A stretch of 32,404 nt of DNA from Gemmatimonadota bacterium (GCA_016209985.1 JACQVB010000018.1:1-32404); one strand, 5' to 3'. Positions 1-7,164 are shown, numbered from the stretch's first letter. The notes: generated by a model from the sequence alone, not told the origin. Made by a program: numbers and translations.

Positions 1-489
1 CAGCCTCAGGAGACGGCCCGCCCCCTCGAACGCCGCGGGGAGCAGCCACCCGCCGACCCGCCGACCCGCCCCCCCCCGCCGCCGACCATGCGAGACGTCG
101 GATCGCTCACGCTCGAGGGCATCCAGGCGCGCTGGACCGAGGTGCTCGACATCGTGGGCCGCAAGAAGCGCGTCCTCCGGGAAGCGCTGTCGCGGGCGGT
201 CCCCGATTCCCTGCGAGACGGAGCGCTCACCCTGGAAGTCGCCAACGCCATCGATCTCGAAGGGCTGGAGCGGAGCCGCTCGACCATCTCCGAGGCGATC
301 GCCGAGCTGTGGGGACAGCGCACCCCGGTGGTCCTGGCCGCCAAGGCGAGCGAACTTCCGACCCCGGCGGCGGAGCCGCAGCGGCTCGATCAGCGGGGCG
401 ACCGGCAGGAGCGGCTGCAGGGCTATCGTGCGAAAGATCAAGCGCTTGACACTGCTGCCGAACTGCTCGATCTGGAGCTTACCGATTAG
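1..489 (+). CDS. dnaX: DNA polymerase III gamma/tau subunit, C-terminal part (5' end outside window)
   Basis: The frame is open from base 1 to the TAG at 487-489, so only the last ~162 residues are present. The clamp-loader ATPase domains lie upstream of the window. What is visible is a Pro-rich linker (encoded by a C9 run at 69-77) and then a helical tail of the kind that joins gamma/tau to other replisome subunits. The tail includes a segment starting around base 94 (VGSLTLEGIQARW) that resembles the conserved post-linker domain. The assignment rests on this tail and on the neighbours: dnaX-ybaB-recR is one of the most widely conserved bacterial gene orders. An ATG at 88 lies inside the frame and is not considered a start. 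Family identity is inferred from a fragment, so confidence is moderate to high. Confidence 0.75.
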   Translation, partial: QPQETARPLERRGEQPPADPPTRPPPPPTMRDVGSLTLEGIQARWTEVLDIVGRKKRVLREALSRAVPDSLRDGALTLEVANAIDLEGLERSRSTISEAIAELWGQRTPVVLAAKASELPTPAAEPQRLDQRGDRQERLQGYRAKDQALDTAAELLDLELTD

Positions 490-557
490 CTTGCGGCTGT
501 CTCGCTGCCGCGATACCTTCGACTTCAGGAACCACTCTCTTGGACACCGGCGCACCA

Positions 558-875
558 ATGCCCGATTTTTCGCAGCTCCTGCAACTGGGCCAGCAGATGC
601 AGGTGAAGCTCTCGCAGATGCAGAGCGAGCTTTCCCAGCGTGTGGTCACGGGTTCGGCCGGCGGCGGGATGGTCAAGGCGACCGTGGATGGTCGGGGGCA
701 GATCCGGGGAGTGCAGATCGATCCGAGTGTTCTCGGTGGGGCCGACACCGAAATGCTCGAGGACCTGGTGCTGGCCGCGGTGAGTGACGCGCAGCGGCGC
801 GCGAGCGAGATGTATAAGGAAGAGCTCCGCAAAGCCACCGGAGGTCTCCCGCTGCCTTTCCAGCTTCCGATCTGA
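558..875 (+). CDS. ybaB: YbaB/EbfC family nucleoid-associated protein
   Basis: This encodes a ~105-residue DNA-binding dimer of the YbaB/EbfC family. It begins MPDFSQLLQLGQQMQ, a helix rich in Gln/Met typical of the family (cf. the 'mkQaqkmQ' pattern). The central beta segment, with a GGGMVKATVDGRGQIRGVQID-like stretch around residues 34-54, is the family hallmark. The C-terminal helix around residues 68-90 (DLVLAAVSDAQRRASEM) also fits. The start was placed at ATG 558 because the upstream in-frame TTG (540) adds only six residues before the conserved start. It lies between dnaX and recR, as in most bacteria, and its stop is 7 bases before the recR TTG, so the two are probably co-transcribed and coupled. 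Confidence 0.92.
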   Translation: MPDFSQLLQLGQQMQVKLSQMQSELSQRVVTGSAGGGMVKATVDGRGQIRGVQIDPSVLGGADTEMLEDLVLAAVSDAQRRASEMYKEELRKATGGLPLPFQLPI

Positions 876-882
876 GACGCGG

Positions 883-1485
883 TTGTCGGTCATCGACGAG
901 CTCACGACGGAGCTCGCGAAGCTCCCGGGCATCGGACGCAAGACCGCCACGCGGCTCACGTATCACCTGCTGAAGCAGCCGGCTGTCGCGGTCGAGCGTC
1001 TCGCCCGCGCGATTCGTGCGGTTTCCGAGCGCGTCACTCCCTGTTCGGTGTGCGGCAATCTGACGGAACAAGATCCCTGCGCGATCTGTGCCGATCAGCG
1101 GCGCGATCCTCGGCTTGTCTGCGTAGTGGAAGAGGCGTCCGATATCGGCGCCATCGAGCGCTCGGGCGAGTACCGCGGCCGGTATCACGTGCTCGGCGGG
1201 CATCTCTCACCGCTGGATGGCATCGGGCCAGACGATCTGCGGGTAGAGCCGCTGCTCGCCCGGCTGCGCAACGGTTCCGCCGTCCGGGAAGTGATCCTGG
1301 CGACCAACCCGTCCATGGAAGGTGAAGTGACGGCAACATACCTGAGGGGCCTGCTGGAAGGTGCGACCACCGGAAACGTGCGGGTGACCCGCATCGCGCT
1401 GGGTCTGCCCGTCGGCGGGGATCTCGAGTATGCGGACGGTGTCACCATTGCCCGGGCGCTGGCCGCGCGCCGGGAGATGGCCTAA
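883..1485 (+). CDS. recR: Recombination mediator protein RecR
   Basis: RecR acts with RecF/RecO to load RecA at gaps in single-stranded DNA. The 200-residue length from the TTG at 883 equals the usual RecR length, and the first residues (MSVIDELTTELAKLPGIGRK) align with the conserved helix-hairpin-helix start; the open frame upstream of 883 overlaps ybaB and is not RecR-like. A C4 zinc finger is complete (C54, C57, C66, C69). The Toprim domain starts with VVEEASDIGAIE at ~81-92, followed by the YHVLGG and LSPLDGIGPDDL blocks. The C-terminus (TRIALGLPVGGDLEYAD) is canonical. No strong Shine-Dalgarno precedes it; translation is probably coupled to ybaB. Confidence 0.95.
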   Translation: MSVIDELTTELAKLPGIGRKTATRLTYHLLKQPAVAVERLARAIRAVSERVTPCSVCGNLTEQDPCAICADQRRDPRLVCVVEEASDIGAIERSGEYRGRYHVLGGHLSPLDGIGPDDLRVEPLLARLRNGSAVREVILATNPSMEGEVTATYLRGLLEGATTGNVRVTRIALGLPVGGDLEYADGVTIARALAARREMA

Positions 1486-1489
1486 AGCC

Positions 1490-1774
1490 GTGCGTACCCG
1501 GACCAAGGTTCTCCTGTTTGGATTTGCGCTTGGCGCCGCGATCGGCGTGGTGTTGGCCCAGCAATCCATGGGGCGGCACCGGCGGGACCTGTTCAGCGCC
1601 CGTCCCTTGCGCAGATTATCCGCGCTGGGCTATCTGAGCGGACACCCCAGCGTTGAAGCCGTGAGGCTGCTGCGCGATTATGTCGCGTGGGAACAGAGCC
1701 CGGTCTTGAAGCGCCGGGCCGAGACCGTCGTGCGACGCATGGAGGCCACTTTGGGTCGGACAGGGCCCGTATGA
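1490..1774 (+). CDS. Small protein with N-terminal membrane segment, unknown function
   Basis: GTG at 1490 gives a 94-residue protein. It starts four bases after the recR stop, and its TGA (1772-1774) overlaps the next ATG (1771) as ATGA, so it is translationally coupled to the roadblock gene. Residues ~6-23 (KVLLFGFALGAAIGVVLA) form one hydrophobic helix after a basic N-terminus (RTRTK). This predicts a membrane anchor or uncleaved signal. The remainder is basic and helical and contains a HEAT-repeat-like helix pair (HPSVEAVRLLRDYVAWEQ). I do not recognise a named family. Its position between recR and mglB-mglA suggests a role with the MglA/MglB polarity system, but that is inference from gene order only. 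Confidence 0.75.
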   Translation: MRTRTKVLLFGFALGAAIGVVLAQQSMGRHRRDLFSARPLRRLSALGYLSGHPSVEAVRLLRDYVAWEQSPVLKRRAETVVRRMEATLGRTGPV

Positions 1775-2262
1775 CCGGCGCCGGCACCTGGTCAATCGCA
1801 GAAGACGATCATCGCAAAATCACCGAACACCTCGCCGCCCTCCTGCAGGAGTCGCAGGCGCGGTGCGCGCTGGTGGTCGACCGCACCGGGCAGATGCTCG
1901 CCAACGCGGGCGATGCGCTCAAGTTCGATCCTGCCGCCTTCGCATCCCTCACCGCCGCCGACTTCAGCGCCAACGACCAGCTCGCCAAGATGATCGGGGA
2001 GCCCGAGTTCGCCTCGCTCTTTCACCAGGGCGAAAAAGAATCCATGTACCTGGCCGACGTGGCGCGGCGGGCGATCCTCGTGGTGTTGTTCGATCAGCGG
2101 ACGACGGTGGGGATGGTCCGGCTCAAGGTGAAGCAGACCGTGACGGATCTGTCCCGGGTGTTCGAAGAAATGTTTGGGCGCGCGAGCCAGGGCGGTGGAG
2201 CGAAAGCGCCCGGCCTGCTCGAGGGCGCTGAGGACGAAATTGACAAGCTGTTTGGGGATTAG
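1771..2262 (+). CDS. Roadblock/LC7 domain protein, MglB-like GTPase partner
   Basis: This encodes a 163-residue protein with the roadblock/LC7 fold, in which a helix precedes a five-stranded sheet. ALVVDRTGQMLANAGDA (~31-47) is the characteristic strand-turn-strand, and SMYLADVARRAILVVLF and the VGMVRLKVKQ helix follow. In Myxococcus and Thermus, MglB is the GAP for the Ras-like GTPase MglA and sets cell polarity. Here the MglA-like gene lies 66 bases downstream on the same strand. The C-terminal ~25 residues are acidic and glycine-rich (EDEIDKLFGD end). The start was chosen at the ATG of the ATGA overlap with the preceding small gene. MglB orthology rests on the pairing; the domain assignment is firmer. 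Confidence 0.85.
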   Translation: MTGAGTWSIAEDDHRKITEHLAALLQESQARCALVVDRTGQMLANAGDALKFDPAAFASLTAADFSANDQLAKMIGEPEFASLFHQGEKESMYLADVARRAILVVLFDQRTTVGMVRLKVKQTVTDLSRVFEEMFGRASQGGGAKAPGLLEGAEDEIDKLFGD

Positions 2263-2328
2263 GGCGAAGGACCCACGCATGGTACCCGCACGCACAACGC
2301 ACCTATCCTACGGTCGAGGCGACTAACC

Positions 2329-3003
2329 ATGTCGATGATCAATTACGCCTCCCGTGAGATCAACTGTAAGCTGGTCTACTACGGCCCCGGCTTGGGGGGA
2401 AAGACCACCAACCTGGAGCACGTCTACACCAAGGTGGCGCCGGACCAGCGGGGGAAAATGGTCTCGCTCGCCACCGAGACCGAGCGGACCCTCTTTTTCG
2501 ACTTTCTGCCGGTGGATCTCGGCACGATTCGCGGATTCAAGACCCGGTTCCATCTCTACACGGTGCCGGGTCAGGTCTACTACAACGCCTCACGCAAGTT
2601 GATCTTGAAGGGCGTCGACGGGGTGGTGTTCGTGGCCGACAGCCAGGTCGAGCGCATGGAAGCGAACGTCGAGGCCATGCAGAACCTCTACGACAACATG
2701 GCGCAGTACGGGTACGACCTGACCAAAGTCCCGTTCCTGATTCAATACAACAAGCGGGACCTGCCCAACGCGGCGCCGATCAAGGACCTCCAGGCGCAGC
2801 TCAATCCGGGCTGGCCGGTGGAGGATCCCGCCAAGCAGAAGCCGGCGCCGGACCCCTGGCACGCGGGCGAGTCTCTGGTGTTCCAACAGGATGGAGCCTG
2901 GGTCGAGCGGGCGCCGTATTTCGAGGCGGTCGCCGTCACCGGCGAGGGAGTGTTCGAGACGCTGAAGGCCGTCGCCAAGCTGGTGCTCATAACCCTGGGA
3001 TGA
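2329..3003 (+). CDS. mglA: MglA-like Ras-superfamily GTPase (with C-terminal insertion)
   Basis: This encodes a 224-residue small GTPase. Residues 1-20 ([20 protein letters not shown]) closely match the MglA start. The P-loop is [10 protein letters not shown] (19-28), switch II contains [12 protein letters not shown] (78-89), and the guanine-specificity motif is NKRDLP (141-146). MglA lacks the usual DxxG aspartate, having TVPGQ instead, and this protein shows the same substitution. MglA proteins are ~195 residues; the excess is an insertion of about 30 residues between ~160 and ~195, rich in Pro and Trp, just before the [18 protein letters not shown]-terminal block. It follows the mglB-like gene, so the pair probably forms a polarity or surface-motility switch. 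Whether the insertion affects function is unknown. Confidence 0.93.
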   Translation: MSMINYASREINCKLVYYGPGLGGKTTNLEHVYTKVAPDQRGKMVSLATETERTLFFDFLPVDLGTIRGFKTRFHLYTVPGQVYYNASRKLILKGVDGVVFVADSQVERMEANVEAMQNLYDNMAQYGYDLTKVPFLIQYNKRDLPNAAPIKDLQAQLNPGWPVEDPAKQKPAPDPWHAGESLVFQQDGAWVERAPYFEAVAVTGEGVFETLKAVAKLVLITLG

Positions 3004-3016
3004 ACCATGGGCCTTG

Positions 3017-3670
3017 ATGTGGACGTTGCCGAATATCCTGACACTCTCCCGGATCGCCCTGGCGCCGGTTATCGCGCTGCTTCCTTTCATCAACGGTTGG
3101 TTCCCCAAGTTTCTGGCGTTCATCGTTTTCCTGGCTGCCGCCATCAGTGACATCTATGACGGCCGCCTGGCCCGGGAGCGCAAGCAGATCACCGACCTCG
3201 GCAAAGAACTGGATCCTCTCGCCGACAAGCTGTTGCTCTTCGCTGCACTGATCCCGATTTACTGGATCACCACCTACAGCATGAAACAGTACGAGATCCC
3301 CTGGTGGGGGAGCGTGCCGCTGTGGGTGGCGGGCATCCTGGTGGGCCGGGAAGTGGCGATGACCGTTTTCCGCTGGGTGGCCAAGCGTCGTGGGGTGGTC
3401 ATCGCGGCCATGGGGCCGGGCAAACTCAAGACCATCGTGCAGGACATCTTTCTGGGCGCCACCATCGGATGGTTCGCCTGGAAGGACATGCGGGCGGAGT
3501 TCGGGTGGCAGCGGCTGTGGATCGGCATCTGGTGGGAGAAGCTGCATGGGGCGGTCATCGCCCTCACCATGGCTATCGCGGTGATACTCACCGTGTATTC
3601 CCTGCTGGTGTATCTGCATCGGTATCGGGCACTCTTTCGGAGCGGGACTCCTCCTCGGGCAGGGCATTGA
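3017..3670 (+). CDS. pgsA: CDP-diacylglycerol--glycerol-3-phosphate 3-phosphatidyltransferase
   Basis: This is an integral membrane CDP-alcohol phosphotransferase that makes phosphatidylglycerol phosphate. The full family motif D-x2-DG-x2-AR-x8-G-x3-D-x3-D is present as D45, D48-G49, A52-R53, G62, D66 and D70. The N-terminus (MWTLPNILTLSRIALAPV) matches the PgsA subfamily start 'NiPNiLTlsRi', and 5-6 hydrophobic segments follow. The 217-residue length is slightly above the ~180-200 typical for PgsA because of an extended loop around residues 90-100 and near 155-175. It follows mglA by 13 bases. The ATG at 3017 is preferred over the adjacent TTG 3014. The TGA stop runs directly into an inverted tandem repeat. 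Confidence 0.93.
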   Translation: MWTLPNILTLSRIALAPVIALLPFINGWFPKFLAFIVFLAAAISDIYDGRLARERKQITDLGKELDPLADKLLLFAALIPIYWITTYSMKQYEIPWWGSVPLWVAGILVGREVAMTVFRWVAKRRGVVIAAMGPGKLKTIVQDIFLGATIGWFAWKDMRAEFGWQRLWIGIWWEKLHGAVIALTMAIAVILTVYSLLVYLHRYRALFRSGTPPRAGH

Positions 3671-3770
3671 CGGTTGGACGGTTGGACGGTTAGACGGTTA
3701 GAAGAGCTCAATGTCGATACCGGAAGGGTACCGGCCACGGAATCACCAACCGTCCAACCGTCCAACCGTC
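3669..3770. repeat. Inverted tandem array, 8-nt unit (ACGGTTGG)
   Basis: Left arm 3669-3691 is made of ACGGTTGG units (two more degenerate units continue to ~3702). Right arm 3748-3770 is its perfect 23-base reverse complement, separated by 56 bases. The array starts at the pgsA TGA and ends 10 bases before the cinA ATG. It could form a long hairpin in mRNA that acts as a terminator or masks the cinA start; the function is inferred. Confidence 0.9.
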
Positions 3771-3780
3771 CGCTTTACCC

Positions 3781-5034
3781 ATGAACATCGAACTAGTGAC
3801 GATTGGCACCGAGCTCCTCCTCGGTTTCACCATCGATACCAACGCCGCCCATATCTCTCGCGCCCTGGCTTCGGTTGGGGTGCGGGTGGTTAGAAGGACC
3901 ACCGTGGGAGACGGCGAGGCCGAGATACGGTCGAGCGTATCAGACGCGTTGGAGCGAACCGGTTTCGTCATTACCACCGGAGGCTTGGGACCGACGCGCG
4001 ACGACATCACCAAGAAGGTGTTGGCGGAGATTTTCGGCTTGCCGCTCGATCTGGACGAGCAGTATCTGGAAGCGCTACGCCGGCGATTCGAGGGAATGGG
4101 TCGCGGCCCGATGCCGCCGAGTAACCGGTGTCAGGCCGAGATGCCGCGGGGGGCGACGGTGCTGAACAACCAGTGGGGGACGGCGCCGGGGTTGTGGCTG
4201 GAGGGGAAGCCGGGGATCGCGATCCTTCTCCCGGGAGTTCCCCACGAAATGAAGATGCTGCTGGAGTACGAAGTCATTCCGCGGATCGAGGGAAGAGGGA
4301 AGAGGGAAGAGGGAAGAGCAAAACTCATTCGCTCGCTTACGCTGCGCACCACGGGCATTGGTGAGTCGGCATTGGCGGAGAAAGTCGGGGAAGTCGAGGA
4401 GAGGATAGCGCCGGTGACGTTGGCGTATTTGCCGTCGGTCGAAGGAGTGGACTTGCGGCTCACAGCGTGGGGCGCGGATGCGGAAGGGGCAGCACAGGTC
4501 TTGGAGCGTGCGGCGGGCGAGTTGAGGCCGGCGATTGCCCCCTACTGGTATGGAGATGACGAGAGTGATCTGGCCGCAGTCCTGCTGGATGAGCTGCGCA
4601 GGGAAGGTCGCAAGCTTGCGGTAGCGGAGTCCTGCACCGGTGGAATGTTGGGTGAGCGGATCACGGCCGTGCCCGGCTCCTCGGCCGTATTCGTGGGTGG
4701 AGTGATTGCCTATTCGGATGACGCCAAGGCAGCCGAGCTCGGAGTAGCCGAACCTTTGATCCGGGAGCACGGGTCCGTGAGCGAGCCGGTGGTGCAGGCC
4801 ATGGTAGAAGGGGTGACGCGCAAGTTCGGGGTAGCCGCGGGAATCGCGATTACCGGCATCGCGGGGCCGGATGGAGGGACGGCCGAGAAGCCGGTCGGGA
4901 CGGTGTGGCTGGCCGCGGTGGACGGTGACCAGATTCGGACGGTCGGGCGACGGTTTTTCGGAGGACGGCAAGAAGTGAGGGCGCGAAGCGTGCAGGCGGG
5001 GCTGGACCTGCTGCGCAGGCTCGGGGCCTCATGA
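3781..5034 (+). CDS. cinA: CinA family nicotinamide-nucleotide amidohydrolase / competence-damage protein
   Basis: This encodes a 417-residue protein with both CinA domains. The N-terminal MoCF-like (COG1058, ADP-ribose pyrophosphatase-type) domain spans ~1-170, with MNIELVTIGTELLLGFTIDTN and the TTGGLGPTRDD motif. The C-terminal PncC-type NMN deamidase domain starts around residue 260 and has AESCTGGMLGERITAVPGSS and AITGIAGPDGGTAEKPVGT. NMN deamidation recycles pyridine nucleotides, and in some bacteria CinA is part of the competence regulon. Residues ~169-181 are encoded by four GGGAAGA heptamers (4290-4317) at the domain junction and look like an insertion. No Shine-Dalgarno is visible; the ATG is close to the 23-bp inverted repeat. 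Its stop overlaps that of the convergent gene through TCATGA. Confidence 0.94.
   Translation: MNIELVTIGTELLLGFTIDTNAAHISRALASVGVRVVRRTTVGDGEAEIRSSVSDALERTGFVITTGGLGPTRDDITKKVLAEIFGLPLDLDEQYLEALRRRFEGMGRGPMPPSNRCQAEMPRGATVLNNQWGTAPGLWLEGKPGIAILLPGVPHEMKMLLEYEVIPRIEGRGKREEGRAKLIRSLTLRTTGIGESALAEKVGEVEERIAPVTLAYLPSVEGVDLRLTAWGADAEGAAQVLERAAGELRPAIAPYWYGDDESDLAAVLLDELRREGRKLAVAESCTGGMLGERITAVPGSSAVFVGGVIAYSDDAKAAELGVAEPLIREHGSVSEPVVQAMVEGVTRKFGVAAGIAITGIAGPDGGTAEKPVGTVWLAAVDGDQIRTVGRRFFGGRQEVRARSVQAGLDLLRRLGAS
4289..4318 (+). repeat. Intragenic 7-nt tandem repeat in cinA (GGGAAGA x4)
   Basis: Four perfect GGGAAGA units occupy 4290-4317 inside cinA and encode the GRGKREEGR stretch. Because 7 is not a multiple of 3, gain or loss of one unit would shift the reading frame. 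Confidence 0.9.
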
Positions 5035-5517
5035 GCCCTTTTTTCGCTGTCTGAGGGCGAGGAGCGCCTCCAGCTCGGGAATTTGCGACAGGTCTTTGGG
5101 CCGCTGCGCCGCCCGCTTGGCGGCGAGGAGCCCCGGAAGAGCCAATGCTCGGAAGCGAACCCCGCCAATTTCCGCTTCGATGGATGCCGCAAGCACCTCA
5201 CTATACCCGCCTACTCCGGCTACCCGGTCCATAAGGTCCAGCGGTCCGTGATCGGTCGTCAGCGTCATGACGGGCGTTATTCGAAAGGTCCGGGCGTCCA
5301 TGACGAAGGGCAGCCCCGGCTCCGCTCCGCGGATGTAGGGTTTCCACCCCGCCAGGACGCTCGCCAGGTTGCGGAGATTTTCGGGATCAGGGTCGTAACA
5401 GATGTCCAGATCGAACGTCGCGCGCGTCGATCCCTGGATGCCTGCCGCGACGCCGCCAATCACAACAAAGCGAACGCTCGCCCGTGTCAATTCCGATATG
5501 ATGTCGCCGAACATCAT
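5029..5517 (-). CDS. Nucleotidyltransferase-fold protein, possible toxin of a two-gene module
   Basis: This encodes 162 residues with a minimal nucleotidyltransferase core. G21-G22 (VVIGGVAAG) is followed by the paired acids D36-x-D38 in TRATFDLDICYD, and a third acid may be D94 (GPLDLMD). The pattern 'GG.A...hG..R.T.DlDl' is that of MNT/AbiEii/DUF6036-type proteins, several of which are toxins or antitoxins that modify tRNA or a partner protein. Its ATG (5517) overlaps the TGA of the preceding gene (ATGA), so the two are coupled. A longer open frame reaches upstream to 5967, but that part is the shadow of the partner gene. The stop lies in TCATGA and overlaps the cinA stop. The biological role is inferred from family and pairing. 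Confidence 0.8.
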   Translation of the reverse strand: MMFGDIISELTRASVRFVVIGGVAAGIQGSTRATFDLDICYDPDPENLRNLASVLAGWKPYIRGAEPGLPFVMDARTFRITPVMTLTTDHGPLDLMDRVAGVGGYSEVLAASIEAEIGGVRFRALALPGLLAAKRAAQRPKDLSQIPELEALLALRQRKKGS

Positions 5518-6011
5518 GGTCCGGTCACTCGCACGTTCTTGAGGAATTCGACGGCTTCCTCCAAGTTGCGCAGTCGTTCCTCCGGCGTCCGCTTGAGATT
5601 CTCCTCCAGCAGACTGATGTCCACCCCGTATTCCCGGGCCCGCGCGATGGCACCGCCCCGCCGCCGCTTGCGCGGCCGGCCGCGCTGGCGCTCGGCGTAG
5701 TAGCTCCGCGACAGCGAGAGATGCACCGCGAAGTTCGAGAGGGCGCGCTCCAGGTCGATCACGATCCGCACCGAGCCATCCGCCCCTTCCTCGATCCACT
5801 CGCGCTGGGCGGGCCAGGCGGCCAGGGCACGTTTGGCCAGCGGGTGGGCTCGCGCCAAGGGTATCCCGCAGGTTCGCACCAGCTCGTAGGCGAGGCCCAG
5901 TACCTTGGCGGCTTCCAGGGTGTAGCGGCGGGGAAGCTTCAGCAGGGCAATGGCATTCTGGACCCACTTGGCGGGGGCGCCGGCGGCAGTGGCGAATTGT
6001 CCGAAGGTCAT
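5514..6011 (-). CDS. Putative DNA-binding partner of the nucleotidyltransferase, with AT-hook-like motif
   Basis: This encodes 165 residues of no firmly recognised family. The N-terminal ~65 residues look like a helix-turn-helix unit (FGQFATAAGAPAKWVQNAIA, then RYTLEAAKVLGLAYELV). A basic RGRPRKRRR stretch at 110-118 is an AT-hook-like minor-groove motif. The tail (YGVDISLLEENLKRTPEERL, ~128-147) resembles the helical extension often found beside nucleotidyltransferase genes. It is first in a two-gene operon with the nucleotidyltransferase (ATGA overlap). The AT-rich, palindrome-bearing leader just upstream suggests autoregulation, as in antitoxins. The function as antitoxin/repressor is inference. 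Confidence 0.72.
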   Translation of the reverse strand: MTFGQFATAAGAPAKWVQNAIALLKLPRRYTLEAAKVLGLAYELVRTCGIPLARAHPLAKRALAAWPAQREWIEEGADGSVRIVIDLERALSNFAVHLSLSRSYYAERQRGRPRKRRRGGAIARAREYGVDISLLEENLKRTPEERLRNLEEAVEFLKNVRVTGP

Positions 6012-6048
6012 ACGATAAAGATAACTAGTTACTAGGCATTATTTAGCG
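6012..6048 (-). promoter_or_regulatory. AT-rich leader with palindromes, probable promoter/operator of the nucleotidyltransferase pair
   Basis: The bases just upstream of the ATG at 6011 are much more AT-rich than the surroundings. They contain AACTAGTT (6023-6030) and the inverted repeat CTAG-N3-CTAG (6025-6035). Reading on the minus strand, TATCTT lies about 8 bases before the ATG and could be a -10 box of a leaderless transcript. The palindrome could be the operator for the AT-hook partner protein. All of this is inferred from sequence. Confidence 0.35.
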
Positions 6049-6084
6049 TGCGGGTAGCGGCTGCAGCCGGAGGTGCTGCTCCGA

Positions 6085-7164
6085 TTACGAAGCGTCCCTG
6101 GCCCGTTGCCCAGACGGTGCGGTCTCCCACACCCCGGACGCCCCGCCCGGCGGGAGCCGCCCGGCCAGCAACTCGCTCACCGGCCGTGTGGTGGTGAACT
6201 GCGCCAGCACGATGCGGAGGATCGCGGTCATCGGAACGGCGAGCAACATACCGACGATGCCCCAGACCAGGCCCCAGAAGACCAGGGCGAGCAGGATCGT
6301 CACCGGGCTCAAGTCGAGCCCGCGGCCCATCAGCTTAGGATCGAGGAAATTGCCGATGGTGACCTGTACGATCGAGGGCAGTGCCAGGACGCCAAATACC
6401 GGCCACCAGCCGGGGAACTGCACCAGGGCGATGGGGATCGGGAGCAGCACGGCGACGATGGAGCCGACGGACGGGATGAAGTTGAGAAAGAACGTCAGCA
6501 CGCCGAACACCAGGGCGAGCTCGAGCCCGAGGATGGCCAGGATCACTCCTACCAGCACTCCCGTCGCCGCCGAGATCGCGAACTTGAGCACCAGGAAGCG
6601 GCGGACCTGCGCGTCGATCTCCCGGAACACCGCGCTCTTGACCATCTCCCGCTGATGGCCCAACAGGAGAAAAATGACGAAGATCAGGACCAGAAACCCA
6701 TTAGTGACCAGGGTGAAGGCGGTCGCCGCGCTGGTCTGAACTATCCGCGCCATGGGCAATTGCCGGATGGTCTCCACGAAGGCGGCCTGCCCCAGGTCGA
6801 TTCCCCGGTCATCGAGAATCTGAAAGACCCGCCGCGCCATCTGGATCAGTCGCTCCCGGTAGATGTCCACCGAGTCGAGCAATCCGCGGGTGGAGGCTAC
6901 GATCAACAGGCCGGTGACGACGATCAACCCGGCCACCACCAGCAGCGTCGTGAGCGCAGACGCCCAGCGCGGCAGGTGGGCCCGGGATTCGAGCAGGTCG
7001 GCAATAGGCGAGACGAGGTAATACACGAAAACGGCGAGCACGAACGGCACCATGACGGGGCGAGTGTACACCAGCGCCACGCCGGTCGCGACCGCCGCGA
7101 TCGTGATCAGGGAGGCGGTGATGAGCCAGGCCTGCTCATCGGCGAGTTCCCAGGGGCGACGCAT
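6085..7164 (-). CDS. AI-2E family transporter (PerM/TqsA-type permease)
   Basis: This encodes a ~359-residue polytopic membrane protein with the arrangement of the AI-2E transporter/PerM family. Two N-terminal helices (~13-35 and nearby) come first, then a third (LTTLLVVAGLIVVTGLLIV), a soluble middle segment (~100-160), and four to five C-terminal helices. FVIFLLLGHQREM, FLNFIPSVGSIVAVLLPIPIALVQF and DPKLMGRGLDLSPVTILLALVFWG are signature blocks of this family. Members export autoinducer-2 or act as Na+/H+ or general permeases, so the substrate cannot be told. The ATG at 7164 (MRRPWELADEQAWL) was preferred over an in-frame start at 7263, whose extra 33 residues lack family character. It is transcribed divergently from the Spy-like gene. 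Confidence 0.88.
   Translation of the reverse strand: MRRPWELADEQAWLITASLITIAAVATGVALVYTRPVMVPFVLAVFVYYLVSPIADLLESRAHLPRWASALTTLLVVAGLIVVTGLLIVASTRGLLDSVDIYRERLIQMARRVFQILDDRGIDLGQAAFVETIRQLPMARIVQTSAATAFTLVTNGFLVLIFVIFLLLGHQREMVKSAVFREIDAQVRRFLVLKFAISAATGVLVGVILAILGLELALVFGVLTFFLNFIPSVGSIVAVLLPIPIALVQFPGWWPVFGVLALPSIVQVTIGNFLDPKLMGRGLDLSPVTILLALVFWGLVWGIVGMLLAVPMTAILRIVLAQFTTTRPVSELLAGRLPPGGASGVWETAPSGQRARDAS

Noticed and set aside
5518-5967. N-terminal extension of the nucleotidyltransferase frame to 5967
   Set aside because: It lies entirely over the partner gene in another frame, has no family character, and the ATGA overlap gives a better start.
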